From: Engraulis encrasicolus
Lineage: Eukaryota; Chordata; Actinopteri; Clupeiformes; Engraulidae
Reading direction: 5' to 3'
Length of the DNA: 64,000 bases
Assembly (NCBI RefSeq): GCF_034702125.1
Contig: NW_026945753.1
Location: forward strand, 95,001-159,000
Each line of letters begins with the position of its first letter. Within the stretch, counting starts at the first letter, position 1. The notes under the pieces are model-generated. The model was not told the DNA's origin and did not search any database. It saw only the letters and a program-made list of their open reading frames with translations. Positions 1 to 10,944 of the stretch are shown here, piece by piece. The position numbers and the translations under genes are program-made.

Positions 1-327
1 CGATATATAGCGTTGGGGCCGTGGTCAGTGATACTTCCATCAGATTTTCCCAGAGGCTAGCGACGCTTCCTACCCGCCTTTCAAACCTCGAGGCCTGGTC
101 AGCCTCTCGCGGCAGACAGCAAGCAGACCCAGCGAGATAGCTAACTGTGAATGATCGTTTACAAACATTACCCACCTAATATCACAACACAGTGTCTACA
201 TGGCTTAAATGCCTAAATGCCATTGTGCTTTGGTCCTAGATAACATTTAAGCCCAGTTACTGTATATCCTTATACAAGTACAAGAAGTAGTCTAATATAC
301 AGTGCCATGAAAAATGCCTTGAGCTCC
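1..327. other. Unassigned sequence at window start
   Basis: I see no open frame, terminal repeat or RNA gene in this stretch. It is ordinary AT-leaning noncoding DNA that ends at a TTAA where a MITE-like fragment begins. Confidence 0.5.
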
Positions 328-331
328 TTAA

Positions 332-570
332 CCCATTGATGCCTAAGGCACTTGCAAAAAAGGGTGCTAAATGCCTGAGCCCTTTTTAAGAAAAGCTGCC
401 CTCAGCCTATAAAAACCTAAATATATCAGCTTCTGAAGCACATAAAAATATGCACTAAAGTTGCATTTAAACACTAAGACCCTCATCTTTCATTAGAATG
501 TGTTCATTCATCTCAAACAAACAGAGAATTTTAATAAAGTTGTCTCAAATCTCATGAGCATAATGCAACT
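332..570 (+). mobile_element. TTAA MITE fragment (same family as 24456-24685)
   Basis: A TTAA at 328-331 is followed by CCCATT and then by sequence that aligns along most of its length with the complete MITE at 24456-24685. Shared blocks include CTTCTGAAGCACATA-like and AATGTGTTCATTCA segments in the same order. The matching right end (GGG then TTAA) is not visible here, so this copy is truncated or its end has decayed. Family membership is inferred from the two copies compared within this window. Confidence 0.6.
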
Positions 571-812
571 CCAGGCGGCAGGGCCAATGTTGCGAGTCGT
601 TCCACACAGGACAAGACAGGACAGGATTTTTTCTTTTTACTCTGGACCAGGATTTGCCAGGACAAGATTTTTTAAAAATCCAATCCTGTGTCATGTTCTA
701 GTATAGGTCAGAGACTCTGACCTTTTGTTATCGTTTTGCTTTCATCTCTTCTTTTGTTTCTTTGTTTGTTTTTTAAAATACAGTATCAAGGGTGTGTATA
801 GGGCTGGGCAAA

Positions 813-980
813 ACAAACACACAGACACACACACGCACACGTGCACATGCACACGCACACAGACACACACACACACACACACAGACACACGCACGCACGC
901 ACACCCGCACGTGCACATGCACAAACACAGAAACACAGATACACACACAGACACACGCACGCACACACACATACGCATGC

Positions 981-1062
<82 letters not shown>

Positions 1063-1118
1063 ACACAAATACACACACACACACATACACACACACACAC
1101 ACTGGCACGCTCGCACAC
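813..1118. repeat. (CA)n microsatellite, interrupted
   Basis: About 300 bases are almost entirely CA/AC dinucleotides with scattered G, T and A interruptions (CACGCACGTGCACATGCACA-type steps). Long frames on both strands here only encode His-Thr or Cys-Val repeats and are not genes. Confidence 0.95.
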
Positions 1119-1440
1119 ACAAACATAACATAATGAGATTGAGCAAGTAGTAATCTCTTCACCCCCCAGATGGGAACTTCTAAGTACTGGATTTTTTTCG
1201 AAGTAGTGGATTTTAGTTTACATAAAATGTTAATGAATTGTCAAAATGTCTGGATCAAAAACAGACTTATTTTGTCGACTCCGTAGTTTCCCACAAAACC
1301 AAGGCCCAAGAAACCTGTCAGAACAAGACGTAGGTTAATAATTACCATCTAACAAAGACCTCCATAGTCTCCTTTGCACTGCCTCACTTACAGTAAGTGT
1401 AGTATGCGTAGGCCAAGAGTATTTCATGCACACCCACACG

Positions 1441-1608
1441 CAGTGGCAATTCTAGGATCAGATGGGGCCCCAAGCAAAAATGCAAAAGAATGAACATTTG
1501 AACCAAAATCGCCACTACTGTGGTAATGTGTGGGCTGTTATTCACTATCTAGGGGCTTGGGGGCCCCAAGCAGCTGTCTGCCTTGCCTGGTGGCAAGATG
1601 TGCCTCTG
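1441..1608. mobile_element. Small hAT-like MITE with 8-bp target duplication
   Basis: The left end reads CAGTGGCAATTCTAGG and the reverse complement of the right end reads CAGAGGCACATCTTGC, an imperfect terminal inverted repeat. The flanks are CCCACACG (1433-1440) and CCCACGCG (1609-1616), matching at 7 of 8 bases, as expected for a hAT target-site duplication. The inside carries two GGGGCCCCAAGCA-type blocks. At 168 bp it is too short to code for anything. Confidence 0.6.
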
Positions 1609-1616
1609 CCCACGCG

Positions 1617-2125
1617 CACACACGTTATAATGAGAAATTGTGCAAGGAAGGAACAGTTGTTATTCCTTGACCTTCCTGATAGGAAGTACTGTAAAGTTAT
1701 CATTACTTATCTTTGTCGTCGTAGAATGTCAATGAATCAACCATAAACACACTACAAACAATGAGACAGACACAGACACACACACTGAAAACAATAGGCC
1801 ACAAACACACACACAGACGCACATGTACTGCACCAATCTACCTGCGTGAGGCCACTACTACTGGACCACACCAACAAGGTGGGGCCCTCGCTCCATGTGG
1901 GGCCCAAATGCTAGATCCCACATGATTTGACCCCTTTTTCTGGGGTATTTTTGCTGTTCCTAGTAAAAGTGTGAGTGTAAAGCTATTTAATCACTGGCAG
2001 GTTAAAGTTAGGGATTGATTATTTTTTTTTGCACAGTTTAGCCTTAGCTATTGTCAGGGATAATATGAATGGAAGAAAGTCAATGGTAGGGCCCCACAAA
2101 GATATTAAGGTGGGGTTGCATGTGT

Positions 2126-2127
<2 letters not shown>
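1617..2127. other. Unassigned sequence with short CA-rich and GGGGCCC blocks
   Basis: There is no supported gene. GGGGCCC motifs at about 1883 and 1903 resemble those inside the 1441-1608 MITE, so part of this may be a further decayed fragment of that family. Confidence 0.4.
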
Positions 2128-2194
<67 letters not shown>

Positions 2195-2198
2195 GAGG

Positions 2199-2266
<68 letters not shown>
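2128..2266. repeat. Compound (GT)n(GA)n microsatellite
   Basis: A run of about 48 bases of GT is followed directly by about 90 bases of GA with one short GGAGGGAGAGAAG interruption. Reading frames across it are Ser-Leu, Arg-Glu or Cys-Val repeats. Confidence 0.95.
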
Positions 2267-2268
<2 letters not shown>

Positions 2269-2794
2269 AGTACACACACGCTGTGCACTTCCTGCAATAT
2301 GGTCATGACCCGGAGTTGACGTGTTGATATAAGTTGATGAGCTGAATGTCACTTAAACAAAAAGCCTTTTGTGCATATTGACACTAGAGCTACAGGCTTA
2401 GTGTGGAGCTGCTGCACATAATGTACTGGATGCCCCATGAAATGCTAACATGAGAATGTCACTTCTATATGAACATGACAGCCAAATCTCATGCACAGCT
2501 GTACGGTATCTCATGTTTTTTGCATATCCAATAAGATGTACTATATATATATCACAGCACATTTTGTAGTGTACGTTTGGAGTTTGTCCATAGAAGCACA
2601 CTAATGTCCCATTTATCCCGTGGAGCCATATCTGTATGGATCATGCTCCACAGTGGAACGCAAAACATCAACAGTCATCATAGCCCCACTGTGGAGCCGT
2701 CAGTGGATAATGTTGTGGTGGATTATATTCATTTCTTAATTTTTATTGAGCAAGAGGTTTTAACAGAGTCACACCTGACATGGTATATATAATA

Positions 2795-2866
2795 GAGAGA
2801 AAGGTAATTTCAATTTCCTTGTATGACCTGTGCTTATGAAGAAACTGACAATCTGACTTGACTTGG
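2795..2866 (+). mobile_element. LINE (L2-like) 3' tail fragment
   Basis: This segment aligns with the 3' end of the LINE at 18325-21277. Both have an AATTTCAA...TTGTATGACC...GTGC...GAAA.TGACAAT block followed by CTTGACTTG tail units. Only the last 70 or so bases are present, the usual form of a severely 5'-truncated insertion. Confidence 0.7.
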
Positions 2867-3160
2867 CCCACTTTTGCTCTCATACAATAGGCCTAACTGC
2901 TTCCTGGTCCCATAACATCCATAGTTGCCGCCAGATATAAAGAAAGAGTTGTGCATCACTTTTAATAATTAAGTATATTCTCTCCTAGTTCTTTTTATGG
3001 TGAAATTAAGACATTGGGATTTGGGACAATCACCTCTGAAAATAAAGCATAGTATTTCTGGAGACCTGCCTACTGTACATCCCGCAGGGGGTGTGGTTTA
3101 CGATTGGTGACGGCTATTTATTGAGCGTTACAAAGGTCTATCATTTGGTATACAGTGTAT

Positions 3161-3817
3161 GTAACGGAGGCTAACTAGCACAGAGTTGGCGTGGAACATT
3201 GGTAAAACCTCCCTCCGATAGCCTCATACAGCCTCGTGCCGTGCGGTATCGTACTGTGTCTCCCATTGCCGGACCGTTGTAGTTGACGAGGTCGCACGTT
3301 CGATCCCCGAGGGGGGTGAACAGGTGCAAGATGACCTCCGTCACAGTGGTGCCGCATGACCTGGGATGGGAGTGAGGTTTAAGGGGGAGAGTGTAACGGA
3401 GGCTAACTAGCACAGAGTTGGCGTGGAACGTTGGTAAACCTCCCTCCAATAGCCTCATACAGTCTCGTGCCGTTGGGCCTTGCCGAACCGTTGTAGTTGA
3501 CGAGGTCGCACGTTCGATCCCCGAGGGGGGTGAACAGGTGCAAGATGACCTCCGTCACAGTAGTGCCGCTGACCCGGAATGGGAGTGAGGTTTAAGGGGG
3601 AGAGTGTAACGGAGGCTAACTAGCACAGAGTTGGCGTGGAACGTTGGTAAAACCTCCCTCCGATAGCCTCATACAGTCTCGTGCCGTTGGGCCGAGAGAC
3701 TAGTCTCTTGGCCCAGCGGTATCGTACTGTGTCTCCCATTGCCGAACCGTTGTAGTTGACGAGGTCGCACGTTCGATCCCCGAGGGGGGTGAACCGGTGC
3801 AAGATGACATCCGTCAC
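3161..3817 (+). repeat. Three tandem copies of a 212-232 bp tRNA-like unit
   Basis: Copies start at 3161, 3393 and 3606, each with GTAACGGAGGCTAACTAGCA. Copies 1 and 2 end in AAGGGGGAGAGT; copy 3 stops at CCGTCAC (3817). Copy 2 lacks about 20 bases that copies 1 and 3 have (the GCGGTATCGTACTGTGTC region). Copy 3 carries a near-perfect palindrome (about 3689-3716) that the others lack. Each copy has GTTCGATCC, the pol III B-box form. Reading frames through the array are repeat translations, not proteins. It may be a tandemly amplified tRNA-derived SINE, but I do not recognise a named family. Confidence 0.85.
3709..3779 (+). promoter_or_regulatory. Pol III A-box and B-box in third tandem copy
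   Basis: TGGCCCAGCGG at 3709-3719 fits the A-box consensus TRGYNNARNGG, and GTTCGATCC at 3771-3779 fits the B-box. The start-to-start spacing of 62 bases is longer than in most tRNA genes but tolerable for a long variable arm or a SINE head. I cannot fold a full cloverleaf from it, so I do not call a tRNA gene. Confidence 0.5.
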
Positions 3818-4221
3818 ATGTACATAGCCAGTATCTGTTTGAAACAAAGTGTAGGCCACGCCTCCCTGCTCTGCAATTGGAGAGAGACAGGGACCTTGAT
3901 CTGGTGCCCTTGCTGAGATGCTGTCTTTCAGATCAGAATGATTGTGCAAAGTGGAATAATTGGGGTAGCAATTTGCACACAATTTCTGGACTCTCCCACC
4001 ACGCCATTCCTACATCTTTTCTGAAAATGAAAGTAGGCTAATCAAATTGTTTCTGAGCACATCACACCACCACATACACATAGCAGATAGCACATACACA
4101 GTTCCACAGCAACCACAAACTATGCTTTGCAAGCTGTTTTCATTTCCTCCCCAAAAGCATGTGAACGAACATTGTGTGTTTGGGTGCACGTATGAGATAC
4201 ATGCATACTGTCTCTGCTTAA

Positions 4222-7095
4222 CCCTCCTGTTATCCTTGGGGTCTATTTGACCCCTTTCAATGTTTAACACCTGAAAAATACATGAAGTACATATTTCTTC
4301 TGCCTCATCTTTGATGACTTTTCCTAAATAGATGGGATGAATGTGAAAAAAGTGAAATTTCAGCAAAAATGTTTTCCCTAAATGCTGTACACATTTAGGT
4401 TACATCCGTGTTCCTTGGGGTCAATTTGACCCCAATTGTTTCAAGTGTATAAAACATAAATGGAACATTCATATTTTGCAAATAAATGTTAAAATCTGTT
4501 TAAATAATGTGAAATACATGAAAATAAGCTATTCAGCCATGTTTCTTCTGAACGTTTTGCTTTTGTTTGGGCCCTGATAACTAAAATGCTATTGATATGG
4601 GTGAGGCCTAAAAGTAATTCACGGCAACATTTTGGACATTGGTGGCTAATACAGCATTGACATTTTGACAAAATACACCAACAGAACCTTGTTGTACCCA
4701 AAGCACCATCATCGCACCCACCACAGCAACACCCCTCCCCCCATTCCTGTACCCTGGGAGCTACTTTTGCACCCTCCCACTACACACAAACACTAGTATA
4801 AGAAGGGTCACATATAGTCAGCATTGCCGTGCATGCTGTTCTGTGCCCAGCATACATAATTATAAGTGATGGTATATTTGAAGAGAAGCGTTATGATTGT
4901 GATCCAAATATTGAAATGGACTGTTCTGATGGTGACAAGCCATTGTACTTCTTTAGATGGAGACGATCTCAAAGTTGTTTGCTATGTTGAGATATATAAT
5001 GGTGCTATTCTTCTGCTCATTTCAGTATTGTGTTCCAAATTGACATCTTTGTCTGCAGCCTTGGTTATAAACTGGTGCTACCTGACATAGAGAAGGCAGG
5101 AACAGCAACAGCTGTAACTTTTGTGAAGGACATACACATTGACATCCATACCCATACCACAAGTTCCCCAGTGGGCATACATAGTGAATAGAAGTAAACC
5201 TAGGGGTGGGCGGTATGGACGGTATACTATCGTAAAAGGTATTTTTCCCCCCAAGGTATGGATTTTGTCCATACCGCTCTACCGCCATAGCGCATTGCAT
5301 CCTGCAGATGGCAGTATAGACAGCGTTTTGAACATCCACCCGACTGACTGCTCAACTCAAGTTGTAGCAATGTGGTTGTAGAGAAACAGCACAATCATTT
5401 CCTTTGAATAAGCTTCAAGTGTAAAATGTATGGTTAGTGTAGTGAACTATTGTTTGAAATGGTATGTGATGGCAACACATTTCGATTCTGGACTCCACAA
5501 TTTACTGGGCACGAAATGCAAGCTAACTAGCTAACAGCCCAAGTCATTCATGTCTATGCTGGTGTCTGACAAAATGTGCTTATTTGTGCTAACATTGGTT
5601 GCCTTACATTTAATACATTGCGCCAGCCGTAACAGCTGTATGTTACTGTTTCCAGTTGAGATAATACCATTCATGATATCTGACTGGGTGTTAGTAACTA
5701 AAATGACTGTTCACTGTTTAAAATGTGGCATTAGCGATTTCGCTAACGTTAGCACGCTAACCGCTGGTGCAGTGAAAGCTGCCATTGTCATTCAAATGCA
5801 TTAGTTCTGCAATGCATTGCTAACTGCCTCATGTGAAAGTTCGTTTTTCTAAACTTTAACAATGACAGCTTAAACCATTATGCTTGGCATAATCACAGAT
5901 GCAAGCACACATTTCAAAATTACCATAAACAACTCCATAAATAGAAAAAAGGTGCAATGAAAGATGTAGTTGATACAATCCACGTTCAGTTCTATTTACT
6001 CTCAATGTGTTCAGGTTGACACCCCTCCCTTTTCCCCTTCTCTACCGTAGTTTAACCCCTTCGACACTTGGTGATATTGACAGTGTTCTATTGGGGAGCA
6101 TTGCATTGCATTGCAAAATGCATTTTACATAGGCTAGTTTTTGCTTGTTTTTTAAAAAAATGTAATGGCAAGAATTCACACATATATGAAAGGACATTGT
6201 GTCATTTCCAAAAATCAAATGCAAAGGTTAAAAAAAATGTGGGTTTTTTTGGTCATTTTGCAACGCTTCAATTTTAAACAAATGTACAATACCGTGATAT
6301 ATATCGTGATATATACCGTGACTAAAATTATACCGAGGTATACATTTTTGGCCATATCGCCCACCCCTAAGTAAACATACAAGTTGCTAGCCCTGTTCCT
6401 TCAAACATTACCCCACAACCATGACCATGTAATATGTCTACAAGGAGCACATGCAAACCATTTTTCCTTATGTGCACACTAATTCAAGCGTAGAAACAAT
6501 GTAGAAAACAATGATTTTCTATGTTGTTCCTGAAACTCTTGGTTGGCAATGTATCCATGTTCTTACCTAACTATTATACTTGTGCTATAAATACACATTC
6601 AAACATTAAAAAATGAATGTTGGACTTAAAAAACCTTCTGAATGTTTGTAAATATGTCTATTTCTCTATATTTCTTTTAGGGTCAAATTGACCGATATGG
6701 TAATAGATAGATAATATCCTTGATAATCAAATTTGTTTTTTTCTTTTTAAATGTTATAAGTTATAGAAATTCATATTTAGGGAGTATATGGAGCCAATAA
6801 AATTAAAATAATATGTGTCCATCTGTTTTTAGACCAATTAATGACATTTTATTGCTATTTTTTTCTAATTTTTGCCTAGTCATGGATTAAGTTTTTTGGT
6901 GTGTAGGCTATGTGTGGGGGTGCTAGGATATATTGAAAGGACTTTTTATGTCACCAACAGAGCAATAATACATATCTGAGACATAAACATGTGCCAAAGT
7001 GTTGTTTCATACTGATTTTGTAGACATTTAAGTGGTTGGGGTCAAATTGACCCCAAGGATCACGGATGTTCCAAAATTTGAGGGTAACAGGAGGG
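4222..7095. mobile_element. TTAA-flanked piggyBac-like element, host of a nested hAT
   Basis: The element is flanked by TTAA at 4218-4221 and 7096-7099, and both ends begin CCCTCCTGTTA (right end read on the minus strand). Subterminal GGGGTCAATTTGACCCC-type repeats occur near 4240, 4418 and 7039, with a shorter one at 6681. TTAA duplication with CCC ends is typical of piggyBac elements. Removing the nested hAT leaves about 1.7 kb. No transposase is recognisable. A short acidic frame near 4869-4995 (with residues YDCDPNIEMDCSDGD) is the only possible coding relic, and I would not rely on it. Confidence 0.75.
5201..6369. mobile_element. Non-autonomous hAT-like element nested in the TTAA element
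   Basis: The ends are TAGGGGTGGGCGGTATGG (left) and TAGGGGTGGGCGATATGG (right, minus strand). The flanks AGTAAACC (5193-5200) and AGTAAACA (6370-6377) match at 7 of 8 bases, an 8-bp duplication as in hAT elements. The left terminus is rich in short GGTATGGA/TCCATACC inversions and the right one in ATATATCGTGATATATACCGTG motifs. No transposase frame is visible in 1169 bp. Its insertion postdates the surrounding TTAA element. Confidence 0.85.
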
Positions 7096-7099
7096 TTAA

Positions 7100-8280
7100 A
7101 ATATATTAAAATACTTTACATTGCCAAACGTATTTCCTTACATGCCATTGACTCACATATGTAAGCGCCTTCCCAATTTTAACTCATAGGCACTCATGCA
7201 CTCATAATGCACTATAGATATGGGCTTTAAGTGAAGTGTTACTTACCGTTCATATCTACCTATCATAGACTTTTACATCTCCTCCTCATCTTATAGGAAG
7301 TACAGTCCAAGGATCTGGATTAGAATGGTAATGCTTATGGGTCCCTATTGCATGCTTCAAAAGTGGAGAAGACGCGCTCACACTATCGCCTAAATATGGT
7401 AACAGTTCTTAGACCTGTGACTGCACACTGTACAGTATGTCTGAAGGATTTTTGTACAACCTATGGAACAACATAGGGAAAAAGATTTGGGCATCTCTGG
7501 CCAGCTTCAGGTTAGGGCATGAATACGTACAGTACAAATCCATTGAGGTATTGCATTGTTTCAAGAAGGAGGCCGCACTTTGCACAGTAGTGTCTTTTAT
7601 TCACAGACGTGTTTCGGCGTGTGCCTTCTTCAGTGTGCACTTCAGGCTAAAAGTGCCCGCACCAACTTTGATGTCGTATAATTCCTTAACGACTTAAGCT
7701 ATGACTACGAAACTTGGTGACTTTTCCTAAAATTTTGTTGGCTACAGTTTAGTACCAAAAGATAATGTTTATATTTTTTTCCGTTGCCATGGCAACGGTT
7801 TTCTGACAGGTATGTCTGACCAAAAATCACTAATCTAAGTCTCATTATTGTTCCTTTTTCATATTTTTTTGTTATTTCCATTAGCATCAGACAACTTTGT
7901 GAGCATTAAAGTGGTCTGAAGCATATAATCATTAAAATGTAAGTGCATTACCTAAATTTGATGGAAAATACATTATGGCAATATTTTAGGCATTATAATC
8001 AGATGATGTCATAATGACGTCATAATACCAGATAATGACACAAAAATGATGTCAGTTATAGATGTCCATATGTAGATCATCTCCCCAAAGTTCCAGGAAT
8101 GCAAATACAGCCCAGTCTGAATAGGGTTAAATAATAATTAAGAGTGACGCCTGCTCCAAGAAGAAAATTGACATAGGCATTGCATTGGAAATAGACAGCA
8201 CACTGACACATCCGCACCACATATAGGTGTGGGCTAATATCTGGGTCCCTGGGCATATTAAAGGTCATAGGTCCTCAAAA
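7100..8280. other. Unassigned noncoding stretch
   Basis: I find no supported gene or element boundary. The segment at about 7565-7650 (with CAGACGTGTTTCGGCGTG and CCTTCTTCAG) looks like a dispersed-repeat piece, but I cannot place its ends. Confidence 0.4.
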
Positions 8281-8587
8281 GGAGTGCGTTCCAATATGTA
8301 ACCTTGCGTCCTCCACTTGTGCTTGTTGCCTTGCCCTGCTTCCTGGCCCCTCCTCTGTGGAGAAAACAATAAAGTTTCCCATCTCTCAGCCTAATCACAA
8401 CAACTTTTGGGGTATTGTTTTTCATTCTCCATCCAGTTTGCAAATGAGGAAATGACTTCACAATTGAGCTGTTGCGAGATATTGAAATATAATGCTGTTG
8501 TCAGTGATGTCATCATGACGTATTACTTCCTGGTACGAGGCCACAAGCACAAGTGGAGGAGGCAAGGTCACATACTGGAACGCACCC
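8281..8587. mobile_element. MITE with about 45-bp terminal inverted repeats
   Basis: The left end GGAGTGCGTTCCAATATG continues into CCTCCACTTGTGCTTGT. The right end read on the minus strand gives GGGTGCGTTCCAGTATG and then CCTCCACTTGTGCTTGT. The inside has CACAACAACTTTTGGGG and GCAAATGAGGAAATGA-like blocks that recur in the diverged relative at about 33655-33880. No clear target duplication was found. There is no coding capacity. Confidence 0.75.
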
Positions 8588-9500
8588 AAGGACTCTAGAG
8601 AGAACTACGTGGGGAGAGACACATGAGGACCGGGTGAACACTGGATGAGGCGCTGACCTCGCATGTTGGGCCTATATGTGTCTGCCGTTGGAGCTGTTCC
8701 AAAATCTTTAGAGACTGGCCATGGCCTTTTAAGGACCAACTATGGGGAATTGATATGTTTTTTGTACATGCACTTGTGTTTGGCTCCTCAACTGGAGCTG
8801 CTCATTGAACACGGACGTCCGTGCAGGAAAATAGACTGAAGTTCTATTTTGAAGGAGCAACGCGGACATGTCCGATCGGGACGGACATGCAAAGGGCTTA
8901 CACCGCGCTCCTGTGTGATCTGTTTTCAAGTATTCTAACCGTTTCGGACAGATAACGGACACGTGAAGTGGATGTTAAGTGGACGTCCGGGCCGTTTGGT
9001 GTATGCATCGTGATTTGGCCACGGTGGGTCTGCCTGTTACTTTCTCTGTCTCTCCCTCCCTTCTCTTGCCTCTTCTAATGCAGTAGGCTACACCTAACAG
9101 GATTAAAATGCACTGCTCAACTTGCCTAGCTCTATTTTCGGACTTTTGAGATGCATCTTTAAATAAACAATTTTTTGTTGTTTCCATTCTGAGGCAAGTG
9201 GTTATAATAGTGTGGGAGAGAGCGAGAGAAAGCGAAAGAAAGCAAGCAGCATCTGTGGGTTGGAAGGTTCCACTGTCTTAAAATGTACATCCAAATACAG
9301 TACGTGTGGGTTTTCAAAAGGTTAGTATATGCGTTCATAGATGCATTCATGACAAACACAGAACCTTTGACACTGCAAGGGCAACCTAATAAAGTTCTCA
9401 CGTATTGCTACTTGCTGTGGTTCAACAAAACACTCTATCACCACTTGGTTTAACATACAGTGTGCTCAGAGAGAGAGATAAGGAGAGATAGAGTGACAGA
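8588..9500. other. Unassigned stretch with CGGACG-rich segment
   Basis: The stretch at about 8809-8995 repeats CGGACRTCCG and GGACATG motifs, which suggests a decayed repeat rich in small inversions. No gene is supported. Confidence 0.4.
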
Positions 9501-9507
9501 GTGAGGG

Positions 9508-10116
<609 letters not shown>

Positions 10117-10117
10117 C

Positions 10118-10244
<127 letters not shown>

Positions 10245-10337
10245 TTCCTCATAATGATAACAATCTTTTGCAAGCCGTTGAGCACTGCATGCATGTGTGA
10301 GCTGTGTGTATTTTATATGTGGAGCTATAGGGGGGAA

Positions 10338-10389
10338 AGGTGAGGGCCCTTGGCAGGCTATTTCTGGTGAGGGCCCTTGGCAGGCTATA
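10338..10389 (+). repeat. Short tandem duplication (about 28-bp unit)
   Basis: GGTGAGGGCCCTTGGCAGGC followed by TAT occurs twice in succession, separated by TTCT. It is a recent-looking small duplication. Confidence 0.8.
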
Positions 10390-10944
10390 TGGAGAGACAG
10401 ATCATTGTCTTGCCCTGGGGCCCTGTTTGCAAGTGTTCCACCACAGGCTTCATGTCAGTTTCGCTGGCCTGTGTGCATGTCTATTTGTATGCGGTTGTGT
10501 TTGCAACTATGCTTATGCTGTCAGCTATTTGGGGTGTGTGTGGCTGTCCATAACTGTAAGCAACAGACATTGTTTCACAGCATTTCATCAGAACTTTGTT
10601 TATTGCCAAAGCAAAACCTATATGCTGAGCATGCATACACTTTACTTCTTAGATCAGCATAACTCAACTGAAGCTGTTTTGCAGCATATTTACTCCTTCA
10701 CAGCTGTGCCTAATATTCAGATTCTCATGATTAGATGATGAACATGCACAATACTGCTGCGATGCATACATCTTCGCACGCAACACACAGCTTCCTGAGC
10801 CAATCAGATGAACCTGACAAGCAAACTTGAGATGTGTTTTTTTCCAGAAAGTTTTTTTTATTTTTTTTTATTTAAAGCTGAATTATATACACACAATAGG
10901 CAAACAGATTCCTCCACACAGAAATGTTTCTTTTAAAAAATGCA

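Noticed and set aside
725..1162. Several 95-141 residue frames on both strands
   Set aside because: They are translations of a CA microsatellite (His-Thr or Cys-Val repeats), present in many frames at once.
3709..3790. A functional tRNA gene
   Set aside because: A- and B-boxes are present, but I cannot build acceptor and anticodon stems around them.
3171..3982. Minus-strand frames of 95-120 residues with repeated protein segments
   Set aside because: They are produced by the tandem tRNA-like unit. The repeated peptide reflects DNA repetition, not a protein repeat.
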